Assembly: GCF_014196295.1 (NCBI RefSeq)
Contig: NZ_JACIDK010000002.1
Span: 496,001-560,000 of the forward strand
Source: Phenylobacterium haematophilum
GTDB taxonomy: Bacteria > Pseudomonadota > Alphaproteobacteria > Caulobacterales > Caulobacteraceae
Reading direction: 5' to 3'
DNA: 64,000 bases
Both the position numbers and the translations under genes were made by a program. The notes beneath the pieces are model-generated. The model did not search any database and had not been told where the DNA came from. It saw nothing but the letters and a program-made list of their open reading frames with translations. The stretch's first letter is position 1; each line of letters begins with the position of its first letter. Of this stretch, positions 51,452 to 59,849 are shown piece after piece.

Positions 51452-52723
51452 ATGAACCTGGACGCTATCCTGCTCGCCGTGCTCGCCGCCCTGTTGGCGG
51501 CCATTCCCGCGCTCGCCTGGGCGCTCATGGAGCGCAGCCGCGCCAACCGCGCCGAAGCGCGGGCGTTTGAGTTGCAGGACGCCGCCGCCCGACTGCGGCT
51601 ACTGGAGGAGCAGGAGGCCAAGAACACCGCCTTCCTGCAGGCCCAGGCCGCCGCCGCCATCGCCGAGCAGGTGATGAAGCGCGCCGACGAGACCTTCCAT
51701 AATAGAGAGCAACTCGCCCAGGCCCGGCTGGAGGCGCAACTGAAGCCCGTCGCCGAGACCCTGGCCAAGTTCCAGGAGCAGGTCGTCGCCGTCGAAAAGA
51801 CCCGCGCCGAAGAGACCGGCGGACTGAAGGAGCAGATCAGCCAGCTGCTCCAGGCCTCCACCGCCACCCAGGCCGAGGCCCGCAAGCTATCTGCGGCGCT
51901 GCGCCGCGGCGCCGGCGTGCAGGGCCGGTGGGGCGAGCAGACCCTGCGCAACGTGCTGGAGGCGGCCGGCCTGCACAATCGCTACGACTTCGACGAACAG
52001 ACCTCGACCGACAGCGAGGAGGGGCGCCGCCGTCCCGACGTCACCGTGCGGCTGCCGGGCGGGGCGGTGTTCGTCATCGACGCCAAGTGCTCGCTCAACG
52101 CCTTCCTCGAAGCCCAGGACGCGCCCGACGAGGCCAGCCGCGAGGCCGCCTATCTGCGCCACGCCCAGAGCGTGCGCGCGCACATGCAGGGCCTGTCGGC
52201 CAAGGCCTACTGGGACCAGTTCAACCAGGGCTCGCCCGATTTCGTGGCCATGTTCATTCCCGGCGACAGCTTTCTGGCCGCCGCGCTCGAACGGGCGCCC
52301 GACCTGATGACCGAGGCGATGGACCGCCGGGTGCTGGTGGTGACGCCGACGACCCTGTTCGCGCTCTGCAAGGCGGTGGTTTACGGCTGGCGGGTCGAGG
52401 AGCAGGCCGCCAACGCCCAGGAGATCTCAAAGCTGGGCCGCGAGCTCTACAAGCGGATCTCGGTGATGGGCGCGCACGCCGGCTCGGTCGGCAAGGCGCT
52501 GGAGGCGGCGGTCAGTCGTTACAACCAGTTCGTCGGTTCGCTGGAGACTCAGGTGCTGACTCAGGCGCGCCGGTTCGAGGACCTCAAGGTCGACCACGAG
52601 GGCAAGGAACTGCCGGAACTGGCGCCGGTGGAGACCGGCATCCGCCCCCTAGCCAAGCTCGCCGCCGACCCGGACGCGCCGGAGACCGGCCGCCTCGCCG
52701 CCTTGACGGCGAAGGGGCGCTGA
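51452..52723 (+). CDS. rmuC: DNA recombination protein RmuC
   Basis: A 423-residue RmuC, a nuclease-fold protein that limits DNA inversions between short inverted repeats. An N-terminal anchor (about 5-22) and a coiled coil (to about 140) precede the conserved domain: GVQGRWGEQTLRNVLEAAGL, RRPDVTVRLPGGAVFVIDAK with the nuclease-type Asp and Asp-x-Lys, and FVAMFIPGDSFLAAAL. The ATG at 51452 is abutted by a hairpin (CTCCGT/ACGGAG, 51433-51450). The def gene follows 15 bases downstream. Confidence 0.94.
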   Translation: MNLDAILLAVLAALLAAIPALAWALMERSRANRAEARAFELQDAAARLRLLEEQEAKNTAFLQAQAAAAIAEQVMKRADETFHNREQLAQARLEAQLKPVAETLAKFQEQVVAVEKTRAEETGGLKEQISQLLQASTATQAEARKLSAALRRGAGVQGRWGEQTLRNVLEAAGLHNRYDFDEQTSTDSEEGRRRPDVTVRLPGGAVFVIDAKCSLNAFLEAQDAPDEASREAAYLRHAQSVRAHMQGLSAKAYWDQFNQGSPDFVAMFIPGDSFLAAALERAPDLMTEAMDRRVLVVTPTTLFALCKAVVYGWRVEEQAANAQEISKLGRELYKRISVMGAHAGSVGKALEAAVSRYNQFVGSLETQVLTQARRFEDLKVDHEGKELPELAPVETGIRPLAKLAADPDAPETGRLAALTAKGR

Positions 52724-52738
52724 CCTACCTGCGTTTTT

Positions 52739-53248
52739 ATGGCTATCCGTGAAATTCTCGTCGTTCCGAATCCGGTCCTGAAACTGGTCTCGCAGCCGGT
52801 CGACAAGGTCGACGACGAGCTGCGCGCGCTTATGGATGACATGCTGGAGACGATGTACGACGCGCCCGGCATCGGCCTGGCCGCCATCCAGATCGGCGTG
52901 CCCAAGCGTGTGATCGTCATGGACATCTCCGGCCCCGACGACGAGAAGGCCCCGCGCTACTTCGTGAACCCGGAAATCATCTGGAGCTCGGAGGACACCG
53001 CCCCCTACGAAGAGGGCTGCCTGTCGATTCCGGACATCTATGACGAGGTCGAGCGCCCGGCCCGCGTGAAGCTGAAGTACCTGAACTACCAGGGCGAGGA
53101 AGTGATCGAGGACGCCGACGGCCTGTTCGCGGTCTGCATCCAGCACGAGATGGACCACCTGCAAGGCGTGTTGTTCATCGACCACCTATCGCGCCTCAAG
53201 CGCGACCGCGCGGTGGCCAAGGTCAAGAAGCAGGCCCGCGCCGCCTAG
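52739..53248 (+). CDS. def: Peptide deformylase
   Basis: A 169-residue iron-dependent deformylase that removes the formyl group from nascent proteins. All three motifs are present: [10 protein letters not shown] (family GxGLAAxQ), EEGCLSIPD (EGCLS) and QHEMDHLQG (HExDH). Length is typical. It lies just upstream of fmt on the same strand, the usual def-fmt pairing, though a convergent lipoprotein gene separates them here. Confidence 0.97.
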   Translation: MAIREILVVPNPVLKLVSQPVDKVDDELRALMDDMLETMYDAPGIGLAAIQIGVPKRVIVMDISGPDDEKAPRYFVNPEIIWSSEDTAPYEEGCLSIPDIYDEVERPARVKLKYLNYQGEEVIEDADGLFAVCIQHEMDHLQGVLFIDHLSRLKRDRAVAKVKKQARAA

Positions 53249-53284
53249 GCGGCGGACAACTCTTATAGTGTCCCAGCGAGGATG

Positions 53285-53313
53285 CGCGCCTGCCCGACTG
53301 GCGGACAGGCGCG
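53285..53313. terminator. Bidirectional hairpin between def and lipoprotein gene
   Basis: CGCGCCTG (53285-53292) pairs with CAGGCGCG (53306-53313) with a 13-base loop between two convergent gene ends. No long T-run is present on either strand, so efficiency is uncertain. Confidence 0.5.
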
Positions 53314-53319
53314 TCTGAC

Positions 53320-53658
53320 CTAGTGCTCCGGCGCGGTGGCTTCGTGCACGGCGGCCTTGGCGTCCTTGGCCGCGCCCGTCGCGGCGGCCTTGGCTTCGGC
53401 GGCCGCGTCCTTGGCCGCGACGCTGGCGTCGGCCGCGGCGGCCTTGGTGTCGGCGGCGACGGCGCCGGCCGCGGCTTGAGCCTCGGCGGCCGCCTTGTCG
53501 GCGGCGGCCTTGGCGTCGGCCGCAGCCTGGTCGGTCGCGGCCTTAGCGTCGGCGGCGGCCTGATCGGCCGTGGCCTTGGCCTGGTCCTGCGTGGCCTGCG
53601 AGCAGGCCGACAGGGCGAGGCCCGAAGCGACCAGGGTGACGATCATCAAGTTGCGCAT
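53320..53658 (-). CDS. Alanine-rich lipoprotein with eleven-residue repeats
   Basis: A 112-residue predicted lipoprotein. MRNLMIVTLVASGLALSAC gives a lipobox with lipidated Cys19. From residue 32 the protein is built of consecutive 11-residue units (DQAAADAKAAT, DQAAADAKAAA, DKAAAEAQAAA and four looser ones), which favour an amphipathic 11/3 helix like those of LEA-type and apolipoprotein-like proteins. It probably lies along the outer membrane surface. GGGAGAA precedes ATG 53658. It sits on the opposite strand between def and fmt. Function is unknown. Confidence 0.78.
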   Translation of the reverse strand: MRNLMIVTLVASGLALSACSQATQDQAKATADQAAADAKAATDQAAADAKAAADKAAAEAQAAAGAVAADTKAAAADASVAAKDAAAEAKAAATGAAKDAKAAVHEATAPEH

Positions 53659-53748
53659 GGATTGGTTCTCCCTTCCCGAGTGCTTCACACAACGGCCAAG
53701 CTTGCCTGAGGTTCCTAAAATCCTCCGCCGTCGTTACATGCAGGTCTG

Positions 53749-54675
53749 ATGCGCATCGCTTTTCTCGGAACGCCCGACTTCGCCGTCGCCGCCCTCGCCG
53801 CTCTGGTCGAGGCCGGGCACGAAGTCGCCTGCGTCTATTCCCAGCCGCCCGCGCCGCGCGGCCGCGGCCAGACGCTGAAGCCGTCGCCCGTGCACGCCTA
53901 CGCCGAAGAACGCGGCATTCCGGTGCGCACGCCGGTCTCGATGCGCGATCCGGCCGAGATCGAGGCCTTCGCCGCCCTCAACCTTGACGCCGGCGTGGTG
54001 GTGGCGTTCGGCCAGATCCTGCCGGCCGCCGTGCTCGACGCACCAAAGCTCGGCTGCTTCAATCTGCACGCCTCGCTGCTGCCGCGCTGGCGCGGAGCGG
54101 CCCCCATACAGCGGGCGATCATGGCGGGCGACAAGGTCACCGGCGTCGAAGTCATGCAGATGACCGAGGGCCTGGACGAGGGCCCGGTGCTGGCCTCCGA
54201 GACCGTGCGCATCGACGCCTTGGAGACCGCCACAACCCTGCATGATCGCCTGGCCATCGTCGGCGCCGATCTCCTGGCGCGCACCATGGCCGCGGTCGAG
54301 CGCGGCGAGGCCAAGGCTACGCCTCAGGCCGAGGAGGGCCTGACCTACGCCAAGAAGATCCGTCCGAAGGAAGCGCGCATTCGCTGGGACAAGCCGGCGG
54401 CCGAGGTCGATCGCAAGATCCGCGGCCTGTCGCCGTTCCCCGGCGCCTGGTTCGAGCTGCCGACCGACAAGGGCCCGGTCCGGGTCAAGGCGCTGCTCTC
54501 GCGGCTGGAGGACGGCCAGGGCGCGCCAGGCCGGGTGCTGGACGACGCCCTGCTGATCTCCTGCGGTGAGGGCGCAGTGCGCCTGCTGCGTGTCCAGCGC
54601 GAGGGCAAGGGTCCGCAGGATGCGGAGGCCTTTCTGCGTGGCGCGCCTGTGGCGGCCGGGACCGAGCTGGCTTGA
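53749..54675 (+). CDS. fmt: Methionyl-tRNA formyltransferase
   Basis: A 308-residue enzyme that formylates initiator Met-tRNA. The N-terminal fold starts [19 protein letters not shown], contains the catalytic and folate-binding block [20 protein letters not shown] with Asn, His and later Asp in GLDEGPVL, and the C-terminal OB-like tRNA-binding domain includes [21 protein letters not shown]. Its stop overlaps truA (TGATG). Confidence 0.97.
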   Translation: MRIAFLGTPDFAVAALAALVEAGHEVACVYSQPPAPRGRGQTLKPSPVHAYAEERGIPVRTPVSMRDPAEIEAFAALNLDAGVVVAFGQILPAAVLDAPKLGCFNLHASLLPRWRGAAPIQRAIMAGDKVTGVEVMQMTEGLDEGPVLASETVRIDALETATTLHDRLAIVGADLLARTMAAVERGEAKATPQAEEGLTYAKKIRPKEARIRWDKPAAEVDRKIRGLSPFPGAWFELPTDKGPVRVKALLSRLEDGQGAPGRVLDDALLISCGEGAVRLLRVQREGKGPQDAEAFLRGAPVAAGTELA

Positions 54676-55412
54676 TGCCGCGCTACAAGCTGACCATCGA
54701 GTACGACGGACGCCCTTATAAGGGGTTCCAGGCGCAGGACGACCTTCCGTCGGTCCAGGGGTCGATCGAGCGCGCGGTCAAGGCGTTCAGCGGCGAGACC
54801 CTGCGCCTGCAGGCGGCCGGTCGTACCGACACCGGGGTCCACGCCACCGGCCAGGTGGTCCACATCGACCTCGCCAAGGAATGGCGGCCTGAGGTCGTGC
54901 GTGACGCGATGAACGCCTACCTCGTGCCCGAGCCGATCGCCGTGCTCGATGTCGAGATCGCGGTCGGCGACTGGCATGCGCGGTTCTCGGCGACCGAGCG
55001 GCGCTACATCTACCGCATCCTCAATCGCAAGAGCCCGCCGGCCCTCGACCGCGGCCGCGTCTGGCACGTGAAGAAGCCGCTGGACGCCGATGCCATGGAC
55101 GCCGCCGCCCGCCAATTGATCGGCCATCACGACTTCACCACCTTCCGCCACATGCAGTGCCAGGCGAAGTCGCCGATGAAGACGCTGGACGTGGCCCGCG
55201 CCTGGCGCGAGGGCGAGTACGTGCTGCTCGAGTTCGCCTCCCGCTCGTTCCTGCACCGGCAGGTCCGCTCGATGACCGGCACCCTGGCCGAGGTCGGTGT
55301 CGGTCGCTGGGGGCACGACGACGTCGCGGCCGCGCTGGAGGCTCGCGACCGCAAGGCTTGCGGCCCGGTCGCACCCGCCGACGGGCTTTACCTCACGGGC
55401 GTGAAGTACTGA
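54675..55412 (+). CDS. truA: tRNA pseudouridine(38-40) synthase
   Basis: A 245-residue TruA that isomerises uridines 38-40 in tRNA anticodon arms. It begins PRYKLTIEYDGRPYKGFQAQ, has the catalytic aspartate in AAGRTDTGVHATGQVVH, then FSATERRYIYRI and FLHRQVRSMTGTLAEVG. ATG 54675 overlaps the fmt stop by one base. The gene ends beside a palindromic repeat that separates it from the convergent dapE. Confidence 0.97.
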   Translation: MPRYKLTIEYDGRPYKGFQAQDDLPSVQGSIERAVKAFSGETLRLQAAGRTDTGVHATGQVVHIDLAKEWRPEVVRDAMNAYLVPEPIAVLDVEIAVGDWHARFSATERRYIYRILNRKSPPALDRGRVWHVKKPLDADAMDAAARQLIGHHDFTTFRHMQCQAKSPMKTLDVARAWREGEYVLLEFASRSFLHRQVRSMTGTLAEVGVGRWGHDDVAAALEARDRKACGPVAPADGLYLTGVKY

Positions 55413-55420
55413 ATTCCAGA

Positions 55421-55487
55421 TCCTCCCCTCTTGGGGAGGTGGATCTATGCGAAGCATCGAGACGGAGGGGGACCCCAGACGGGGAGC
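55421..55487. repeat. Dispersed palindromic repeat, copy 2 (shorter)
   Basis: TCCTCCCCTCTTGGGGAGG (55421-55439) forms a seven-pair hairpin and is followed by TGGATC, a GAG-rich link, AGGGGGAC and GGGGAGCAT. The same blocks, in the same order, make up copy 1 at 14085-14209, but the central hairpins of copy 1 are missing here. Both copies lie between convergent genes. Confidence 0.75.
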
Positions 55488-55496
55488 ATCGAGAGA

Positions 55497-56645
55497 TTAG
55501 CCGAACGCCGCGAAGTAACGCTCGATCAGCCGCTCATAGACCTTCTGCAGGTCGTGGATCTCTTGTACCGGCGCGCGCTCGTCGACTGCGTGCATGGTCT
55601 TGCCCACCAGGCCCAGTTCGACCACCGGGCAGAGTGCGCGGATGAAGCGGGCGTCCGAGGTGCCGCCCGTTGTCGACAGCTCCGGCGCCGCGCCCGCCAC
55701 GTCCTGCACTGCGGCGGCGACCACGTCGGTGAAGGCCCCGGGCTCGGTCAGAAACGCCTCGCCGCTAATCACCGGCTCGACGGTGATGGCGCCGGCGAAG
55801 CCTTCCCGCGACTTGGCCGCTTCGGCTTCGATCCAGGCGGCGAGTTCGGCGCCCTTGTGGGCTGGATTGAAGCGGATGTTGAGCCGCGCCTTGGCCTGGG
55901 CCGGAATGACGTTGGTGGCGCCGTTGCCGACGTCGACCGTCGTCACCTCCAGGTTGGACGGCTGAAAACCCGTATAGCCTTCGTCCAAAACATGGTTCTG
56001 CAGCCGGGCCAGCAGGTCGATGAGCACCGGGATCGGGTTGGCCGCGCGATGCGGATAGGCCACGTGGCCCTGGCGGCCGTCGACGGTGATCCAGGTGTTG
56101 ATCGAGCCGCGGCGGCCGATCTTGATCATGTCGCCGAAGGTCTCGGCGCTCGACGGCTCGCCGACCACGCAATGGTCGATGACCTCGCCCTCGGCGGCCA
56201 GGGCCTCGACCACCATCTTGGTGCCGTGGGTCGCCACGCCTTCCTCGTCGCCGGTGATCAGGAACGACAGCGATCCAGTCACCTGTCCGGCTTCGATCGC
56301 CTGGGCGGCGGCCGCGGCGAAGGCGGCGACCGCGCTCTTCATGTCGACCGACCCGCGGCCGATCAGCATGCCGTCGACGATGTCGGCGGCGAAGGCCTCG
56401 CGGCTCCAGGCCGCCGCGTCGCCCACCGGCACCACGTCGGTGTGGCCGGCGAAGCAAAGGTTCGGGCTGGCGGTCCCGTAGCGGGCGTAGAGGTTCTCGA
56501 TCTCGCCGAATTTCATGCGCCGGCAGGCGAAGCCCAGACCCTCAAGCGTGCGCTGGACGATATCCATGGCGCCTTCGTCGGCGGGGGTCACCGACGGGCG
56601 GCGGATGAGGTCTTGGGTGAGTGCGATGGGGTCGAGCTGCGGCAT
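55497..56645 (-). CDS. dapE: Succinyl-diaminopimelate desuccinylase
   Basis: A 382-residue M20-type di-zinc hydrolase of lysine and meso-diaminopimelate synthesis; it converts N-succinyl-LL-diaminopimelate to LL-diaminopimelate. It has LTQDLIRRPSVTPADEGAM, the zinc ligands in FAGHTDVVPVGD, GRGSVDMKSAVAAF, ITGDEEG and GGTSDARF, plus MHAVDERAPV near the end. It is the distal dap gene of the minus-strand cluster with dapD and argB. Convergent with truA. Confidence 0.95.
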   Translation of the reverse strand: MPQLDPIALTQDLIRRPSVTPADEGAMDIVQRTLEGLGFACRRMKFGEIENLYARYGTASPNLCFAGHTDVVPVGDAAAWSREAFAADIVDGMLIGRGSVDMKSAVAAFAAAAAQAIEAGQVTGSLSFLITGDEEGVATHGTKMVVEALAAEGEVIDHCVVGEPSSAETFGDMIKIGRRGSINTWITVDGRQGHVAYPHRAANPIPVLIDLLARLQNHVLDEGYTGFQPSNLEVTTVDVGNGATNVIPAQAKARLNIRFNPAHKGAELAAWIEAEAAKSREGFAGAITVEPVISGEAFLTEPGAFTDVVAAAVQDVAGAAPELSTTGGTSDARFIRALCPVVELGLVGKTMHAVDERAPVQEIHDLQKVYERLIERYFAAFG

Positions 56646-56827
56646 GGGTCGCTGGTAGCGGCGACGGCCGTCAGGGGCAATGGCTGTCGAGTCGATGGGC
56701 CGTCAAGCCGCTGCGCCCAAAATGGGGCGTTAGTTTCCTGTTTACCATCCCGAATTGGGAAGCAATTGGATCGACCTGGGACGCGCATTCAAGAACTATG
56801 CCTGAACCGCGTGTGGGGTGCTGCGTC

Positions 56828-57463
56828 ATGTTCAATTTCTTCAAGAAGAAGAAGCTCAGAACATCTGCCGAGAAGATCGAGGATATCCTTGATATTCTGG
56901 AACGCGGCGGCGTTATTCGTGGAACGCAGTTACCTGATCAGATCATTCCAACGCAGACATCGCGGCAGGTGTCGGCCAGCGAGCATGTCTACTTCGCCGT
57001 TCGTTCCGTCGCCGCCGACGGCCGCCAGCATGTGATGCAGTACGCGTTCGTCGACGATCGTGGAAATGTGGCCCTCAGCGCCTTCGTGCGCTCCTCGAGT
57101 CCAGCGACCCTATTCGGCGGCTCCGCCAGCGAGGATCTGCCGGCCGAGCCGATGGAAGAGGCGGCTTTCGCCGTGCTGGCGGCGCGAATCTGCCGCGGGG
57201 CGACCCTGGTCGCTTTTCATCGGGTGCTACAGACCGGGCTCTTGCCGCCAGGGGCGGCTGAAGGCGCAGGCGGGGCGGAATGCGCCTGGCGCCGCTTCCA
57301 GGCTGTGGCCCGCCGCAAGGGCATCCGCTTGTCGCGTCGCGAGCCGCTGGCGCTCAATGACTGCCTGCTGAAGCTCGGCATGGCGCCGCTGGAGTCGGAT
57401 GATGCGGCCGTGCGGGCCTTGGCGATCCGCCGGCTATGGCGCAAGCTCGACAATATCGAGTAG
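56828..57463 (+). CDS. Unknown protein, possible degenerate DEDDh exonuclease fold
   Basis: A 211-residue protein starting MFNFFKKKKLRTSAEKIEDI. Residues about 50-210 look like a DnaQ/DEDDh exonuclease layout (HVYFAVRSVAADGRQ, HVMQYAFVDDRG, RICRGATLVAFHRVLQTGLL, LALNDCLLKLGM, DDAAVRALAIRRLW), but the positions expected for the catalytic acidic and histidine residues are mostly changed: FAVRSV stands where DxExT should be. It may be an inactive, nucleic-acid-binding relative, or the likeness may be chance. An ATG at 56798 would add ten residues. It lies on the opposite strand between dapE and the helix-turn-helix gene, and its 3' end is four bases from that gene's end. Confidence 0.55.
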   Translation: MFNFFKKKKLRTSAEKIEDILDILERGGVIRGTQLPDQIIPTQTSRQVSASEHVYFAVRSVAADGRQHVMQYAFVDDRGNVALSAFVRSSSPATLFGGSASEDLPAEPMEEAAFAVLAARICRGATLVAFHRVLQTGLLPPGAAEGAGGAECAWRRFQAVARRKGIRLSRREPLALNDCLLKLGMAPLESDDAAVRALAIRRLWRKLDNIE

Positions 57464-57467
57464 GCGG

Positions 57468-57992
57468 CTAGCGTTCTAGCCGCACCGCATCCCAAAACAG
57501 CGGCTTCAGGTCGGTGAAGAACTGATCGACGTCATAGGCCTCGCCCAGCGTGAACAGGCCGTCGGGCTCGCGCACCAGATAGCCGCGCTCGACGAGCGCC
57601 AGCAGCTTGCGGCGTGTGGTCTCCCGCGGGATCTGGGTGATGTCGGCCAGGCTCAGGGCATTGAGCCCGCGCCGGCGGCGGAAGGTCTGCGGCGGCCGCG
57701 GACCGCGCGGCATGGATTCGGAAATCTCGGCCAGCAGGAAGATCAGGTAGAGCAGGTACTGGTCGAGGTCGCCGTCGAAGCGTGAGCGGACCCGGATCAG
57801 CGTCGCCGAAAGGTGGCCGCCCCAGCGATAGAAGAACCGCATGGCGTCCTGTTCGAGGTAGCCGGCGGCCGGTTCGTCCCATGAGGGCGCCTCCGGCTGC
57901 GGGACATCCTGGTCCAGCGTTTCGGCGACGATGGCGGCGAGGGAAGGCGCTGGGGTCATCGGTTCGGGCCCTGCGTTAAAGTTAATAACCAT
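57468..57992 (-). CDS. Winged helix-turn-helix protein, unknown role
   Basis: A 174-residue protein. The first 55 residues are low complexity; the middle is helical and hydrophobic (YLLYLIFLLAEIS), perhaps a dimer interface; the C-terminal half carries a winged helix (LSLADITQIPRETTRRKLLA then LVERGYLVREPDG) with the wing FTLGEAY. It is not a clear member of MarR, IclR or another named family. Starts at TTG 58001, ATG 57992 and ATG 57959 are possible; I chose 57992. Its convergent neighbour is the exonuclease-like gene; a regulatory role in this block is inference. Confidence 0.65.
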   Translation of the reverse strand: MVINFNAGPEPMTPAPSLAAIVAETLDQDVPQPEAPSWDEPAAGYLEQDAMRFFYRWGGHLSATLIRVRSRFDGDLDQYLLYLIFLLAEISESMPRGPRPPQTFRRRRGLNALSLADITQIPRETTRRKLLALVERGYLVREPDGLFTLGEAYDVDQFFTDLKPLFWDAVRLER

Positions 57993-58066
57993 CGGCTTCA
58001 ATGGTCGTGGCGAATGGCAATCTCCTTGAATAACAACGGGCTCCGAACATTCCCGCCATTACGTTA

Positions 58067-58094
58067 AGGATACTGTCGTTTCTCGCCGCGACAA
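58067..58094 (-). promoter_or_regulatory. Possible promoter of the winged-helix gene
   Basis: On the minus strand TTGTCG (58094-58089) and TATCCT (58072-58067) are 16 bases apart. Transcription would start near 58060, giving a leader of about 70 bases. Confidence 0.35.
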
Positions 58095-58356
58095 TATTCG
58101 CGTCACGCGATAACCTATTGGGGCGTCAGTATCGCGAGAAGCGAATGCTATAGTTAATTGGTCCCGGCGGCTCGGAACGGGGGCATTTCCTGTGGATGAC
58201 CCCGGCGTCACGGGCGTAATCGCGGGCTTGGGCCGCGGGTAGACGCGCATGGCGCCCGCTCCGGCTGCGGAAATCGTCCGCAGCCGGCGAATCGTCTGGA
58301 GAATCAGGAGGGTCGGCGGCCCTGGAACCTGGGGCCAGGCCGCCGGTCGAGGCGCG
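58095..58356. other. Intergenic region downstream of dapD with two strong hairpins
   Basis: CCGGCTGCGGA and TCCGCAGCCGG (58261-58287) form a perfect 11-pair stem with a five-base loop. GGCGGCCCTGG and CCAGGCCGCC (58315-58344) form a ten-pair stem with one bulge. On the minus strand both follow the dapD stop (within 12 and 70 bases) but neither has a T-run, so they may terminate weakly or protect the 3' end. The rest shows no gene. Confidence 0.5.
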
Positions 58357-59187
58357 TTAGTCGCGCAGCAGTTCGTTGATCGAGGTCTTGGAGCGCGTGC
58401 GCTCGTCAACGGTCTTCACAATGACCGCGCAGTTGATCGAGGGCAGCCCTTCGCCGAACGGGCTGGGCATCGAGCCCGGCATGATCACCGAGTAGGGCGG
58501 GACCTCGCCCATGAACACTTCGCCGGTCTTGCGGTCGACGATGCGGGTGGTCGAGGTGATGAAGGTGCCCATCGACAGCACGCTGCCTTCACGCACGATC
58601 ACGCCTTCGGCCACTTCCGAACGCGCGCCGATGAAGCAGTTGTCCTCAATGATGGTCGGGTTCGCCTGCAGCGGCTCCAGCACGCCGCCGATGCCCGCGC
58701 CGCCCGACAGGTGGACGTTCTTGCCGATCTGGGCGCAGGAGCCGACCGTCGCCCAGGTGTCGACCATCGTGCCCTCGTCGACATAGGCGCCGATGTTCAC
58801 GAACGACGGGGTCATGATCACGCCCTTGGCGATGTAGGCGCCACGGCGCACTACGCAGCCCGGGACCGCGCGGAAGCCGGCGGCCTCGAACTTGGCGGCG
58901 TCCCAGCCGGTGAACTTCAGCGGGATCTTGTCCCAGTAGGGGTGCGGCGCGCCCTCGTCGATCAGCTGGTTGGCGTTCAGGCGGAAGGACAGGAGGATCG
59001 CCTGCTTGGCCCACTGGTGGGTGGTCCACACGCCGTCCTCGCCGCGCGAGGCGACGCGAAGCGTGCCGTTGTCGAGCCGGTTCAGGGTTTCTTCGACCGC
59101 CTCGCGGACTTGGCCCTGGGTGCTGGTGTTGACGCCGTCGCGGGCTTCCCAGGCGGCTTCGATCACGGACTTCAGGTCGTCGGACAT
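58357..59187 (-). CDS. dapD: Tetrahydrodipicolinate N-succinyltransferase
   Basis: A 276-residue left-handed beta-helix acyltransferase that succinylates tetrahydrodipicolinate in lysine and cell-wall precursor synthesis. N-terminal helices lead to hexapeptide repeats ([79 protein letters not shown]), which contain the usual active-site segments. Its ATG shares one base with the upstream stop (TGATG), linking it to the nucleotidase and argB. Confidence 0.97.
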   Translation of the reverse strand: MSDDLKSVIEAAWEARDGVNTSTQGQVREAVEETLNRLDNGTLRVASRGEDGVWTTHQWAKQAILLSFRLNANQLIDEGAPHPYWDKIPLKFTGWDAAKFEAAGFRAVPGCVVRRGAYIAKGVIMTPSFVNIGAYVDEGTMVDTWATVGSCAQIGKNVHLSGGAGIGGVLEPLQANPTIIEDNCFIGARSEVAEGVIVREGSVLSMGTFITSTTRIVDRKTGEVFMGEVPPYSVIMPGSMPSPFGEGLPSINCAVIVKTVDERTRSKTSINELLRD

Positions 59188-59849
59188 CAGGCGGTTTCCT
59201 TCAGACGCGCCGAACTCAGGAACGGCGTCAGCTTTTCGGTGCGGTGGTGGACAAAGGCGGCGGTCGAGGCGAGCGCGCGCGAGCCGACCAGCACGGTGGT
59301 CATGCCCAAGTCCGCGGCCGGATGCAGGTTGCGCTCGGAGTCCTCGAAAAAGGCGGTGCTGGCCGGGTTCAGGCCGTGGGCGTCGATCATCCGCTGGAAG
59401 CCGAGCGGGTCTGGCTTGGGCGCGAACCCGAACGAGTGGATGTGGAACACCTCGTCGAACAGGCCGCGCAGGTTCAGGTGCGCCAGCACCCGTTCGGCGT
59501 GCCTGTCGTCGGCGTTGGTGAAGATCAGCCGCCGCCCCGGCAGCCGCGCGATGGCGGCGACCAGTTCCGGGTCCTTGGCCAGCAGGTCCAGCGACAGGTC
59601 GTGGAACAGGGCGTGGAAGTCGGCGGGATCGACGCCGTGGTGCAGCATCAGCCCCTTCAGCGTCAGGCCGTGTTCGGCGAGATAGTGCTTCTGCAGGCTG
59701 TAGGCGGCGTCGTGCGCCAACCCCGTGACCTTGGCCACGAAGGCCGTCATGCGGCTCTCTACGCCCTGCATGAACCCGGACTCCTCGGGGTAGAGGGTGT
59801 TGTCCAGGTCGAACAGCCAGGTGTCGATATGCGTCAGGTCCGCCGTCAT
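59187..59849 (-). CDS. Pyrimidine 5'-nucleotidase-type HAD hydrolase
   Basis: A 220-residue HAD hydrolase. Motif I is [15 protein letters not shown] with nucleophile and acid aspartates, motif II is [10 protein letters not shown], and the later acids are in [13 protein letters not shown]. The DLDNTLYP opening is typical of the SDT1-like pyrimidine 5'-nucleotidase group (dephosphorylation of UMP/CMP, by family). It overlaps argB by four bases (ATGA) and dapD by one, so it is part of an argB-nucleotidase-dapD unit seen in other alphaproteobacteria. Confidence 0.9.
   Translation of the reverse strand: MTADLTHIDTWLFDLDNTLYPEESGFMQGVESRMTAFVAKVTGLAHDAAYSLQKHYLAEHGLTLKGLMLHHGVDPADFHALFHDLSLDLLAKDPELVAAIARLPGRRLIFTNADDRHAERVLAHLNLRGLFDEVFHIHSFGFAPKPDPLGFQRMIDAHGLNPASTAFFEDSERNLHPAADLGMTTVLVGSRALASTAAFVHHRTEKLTPFLSSARLKETA

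Noticed and set aside
51181..51978. Long minus-strand frame over the small RNA and the start of rmuC
   Set aside because: Serine/alanine/arginine-rich shadow of rmuC that runs through the terminator and promoter of the small RNA.
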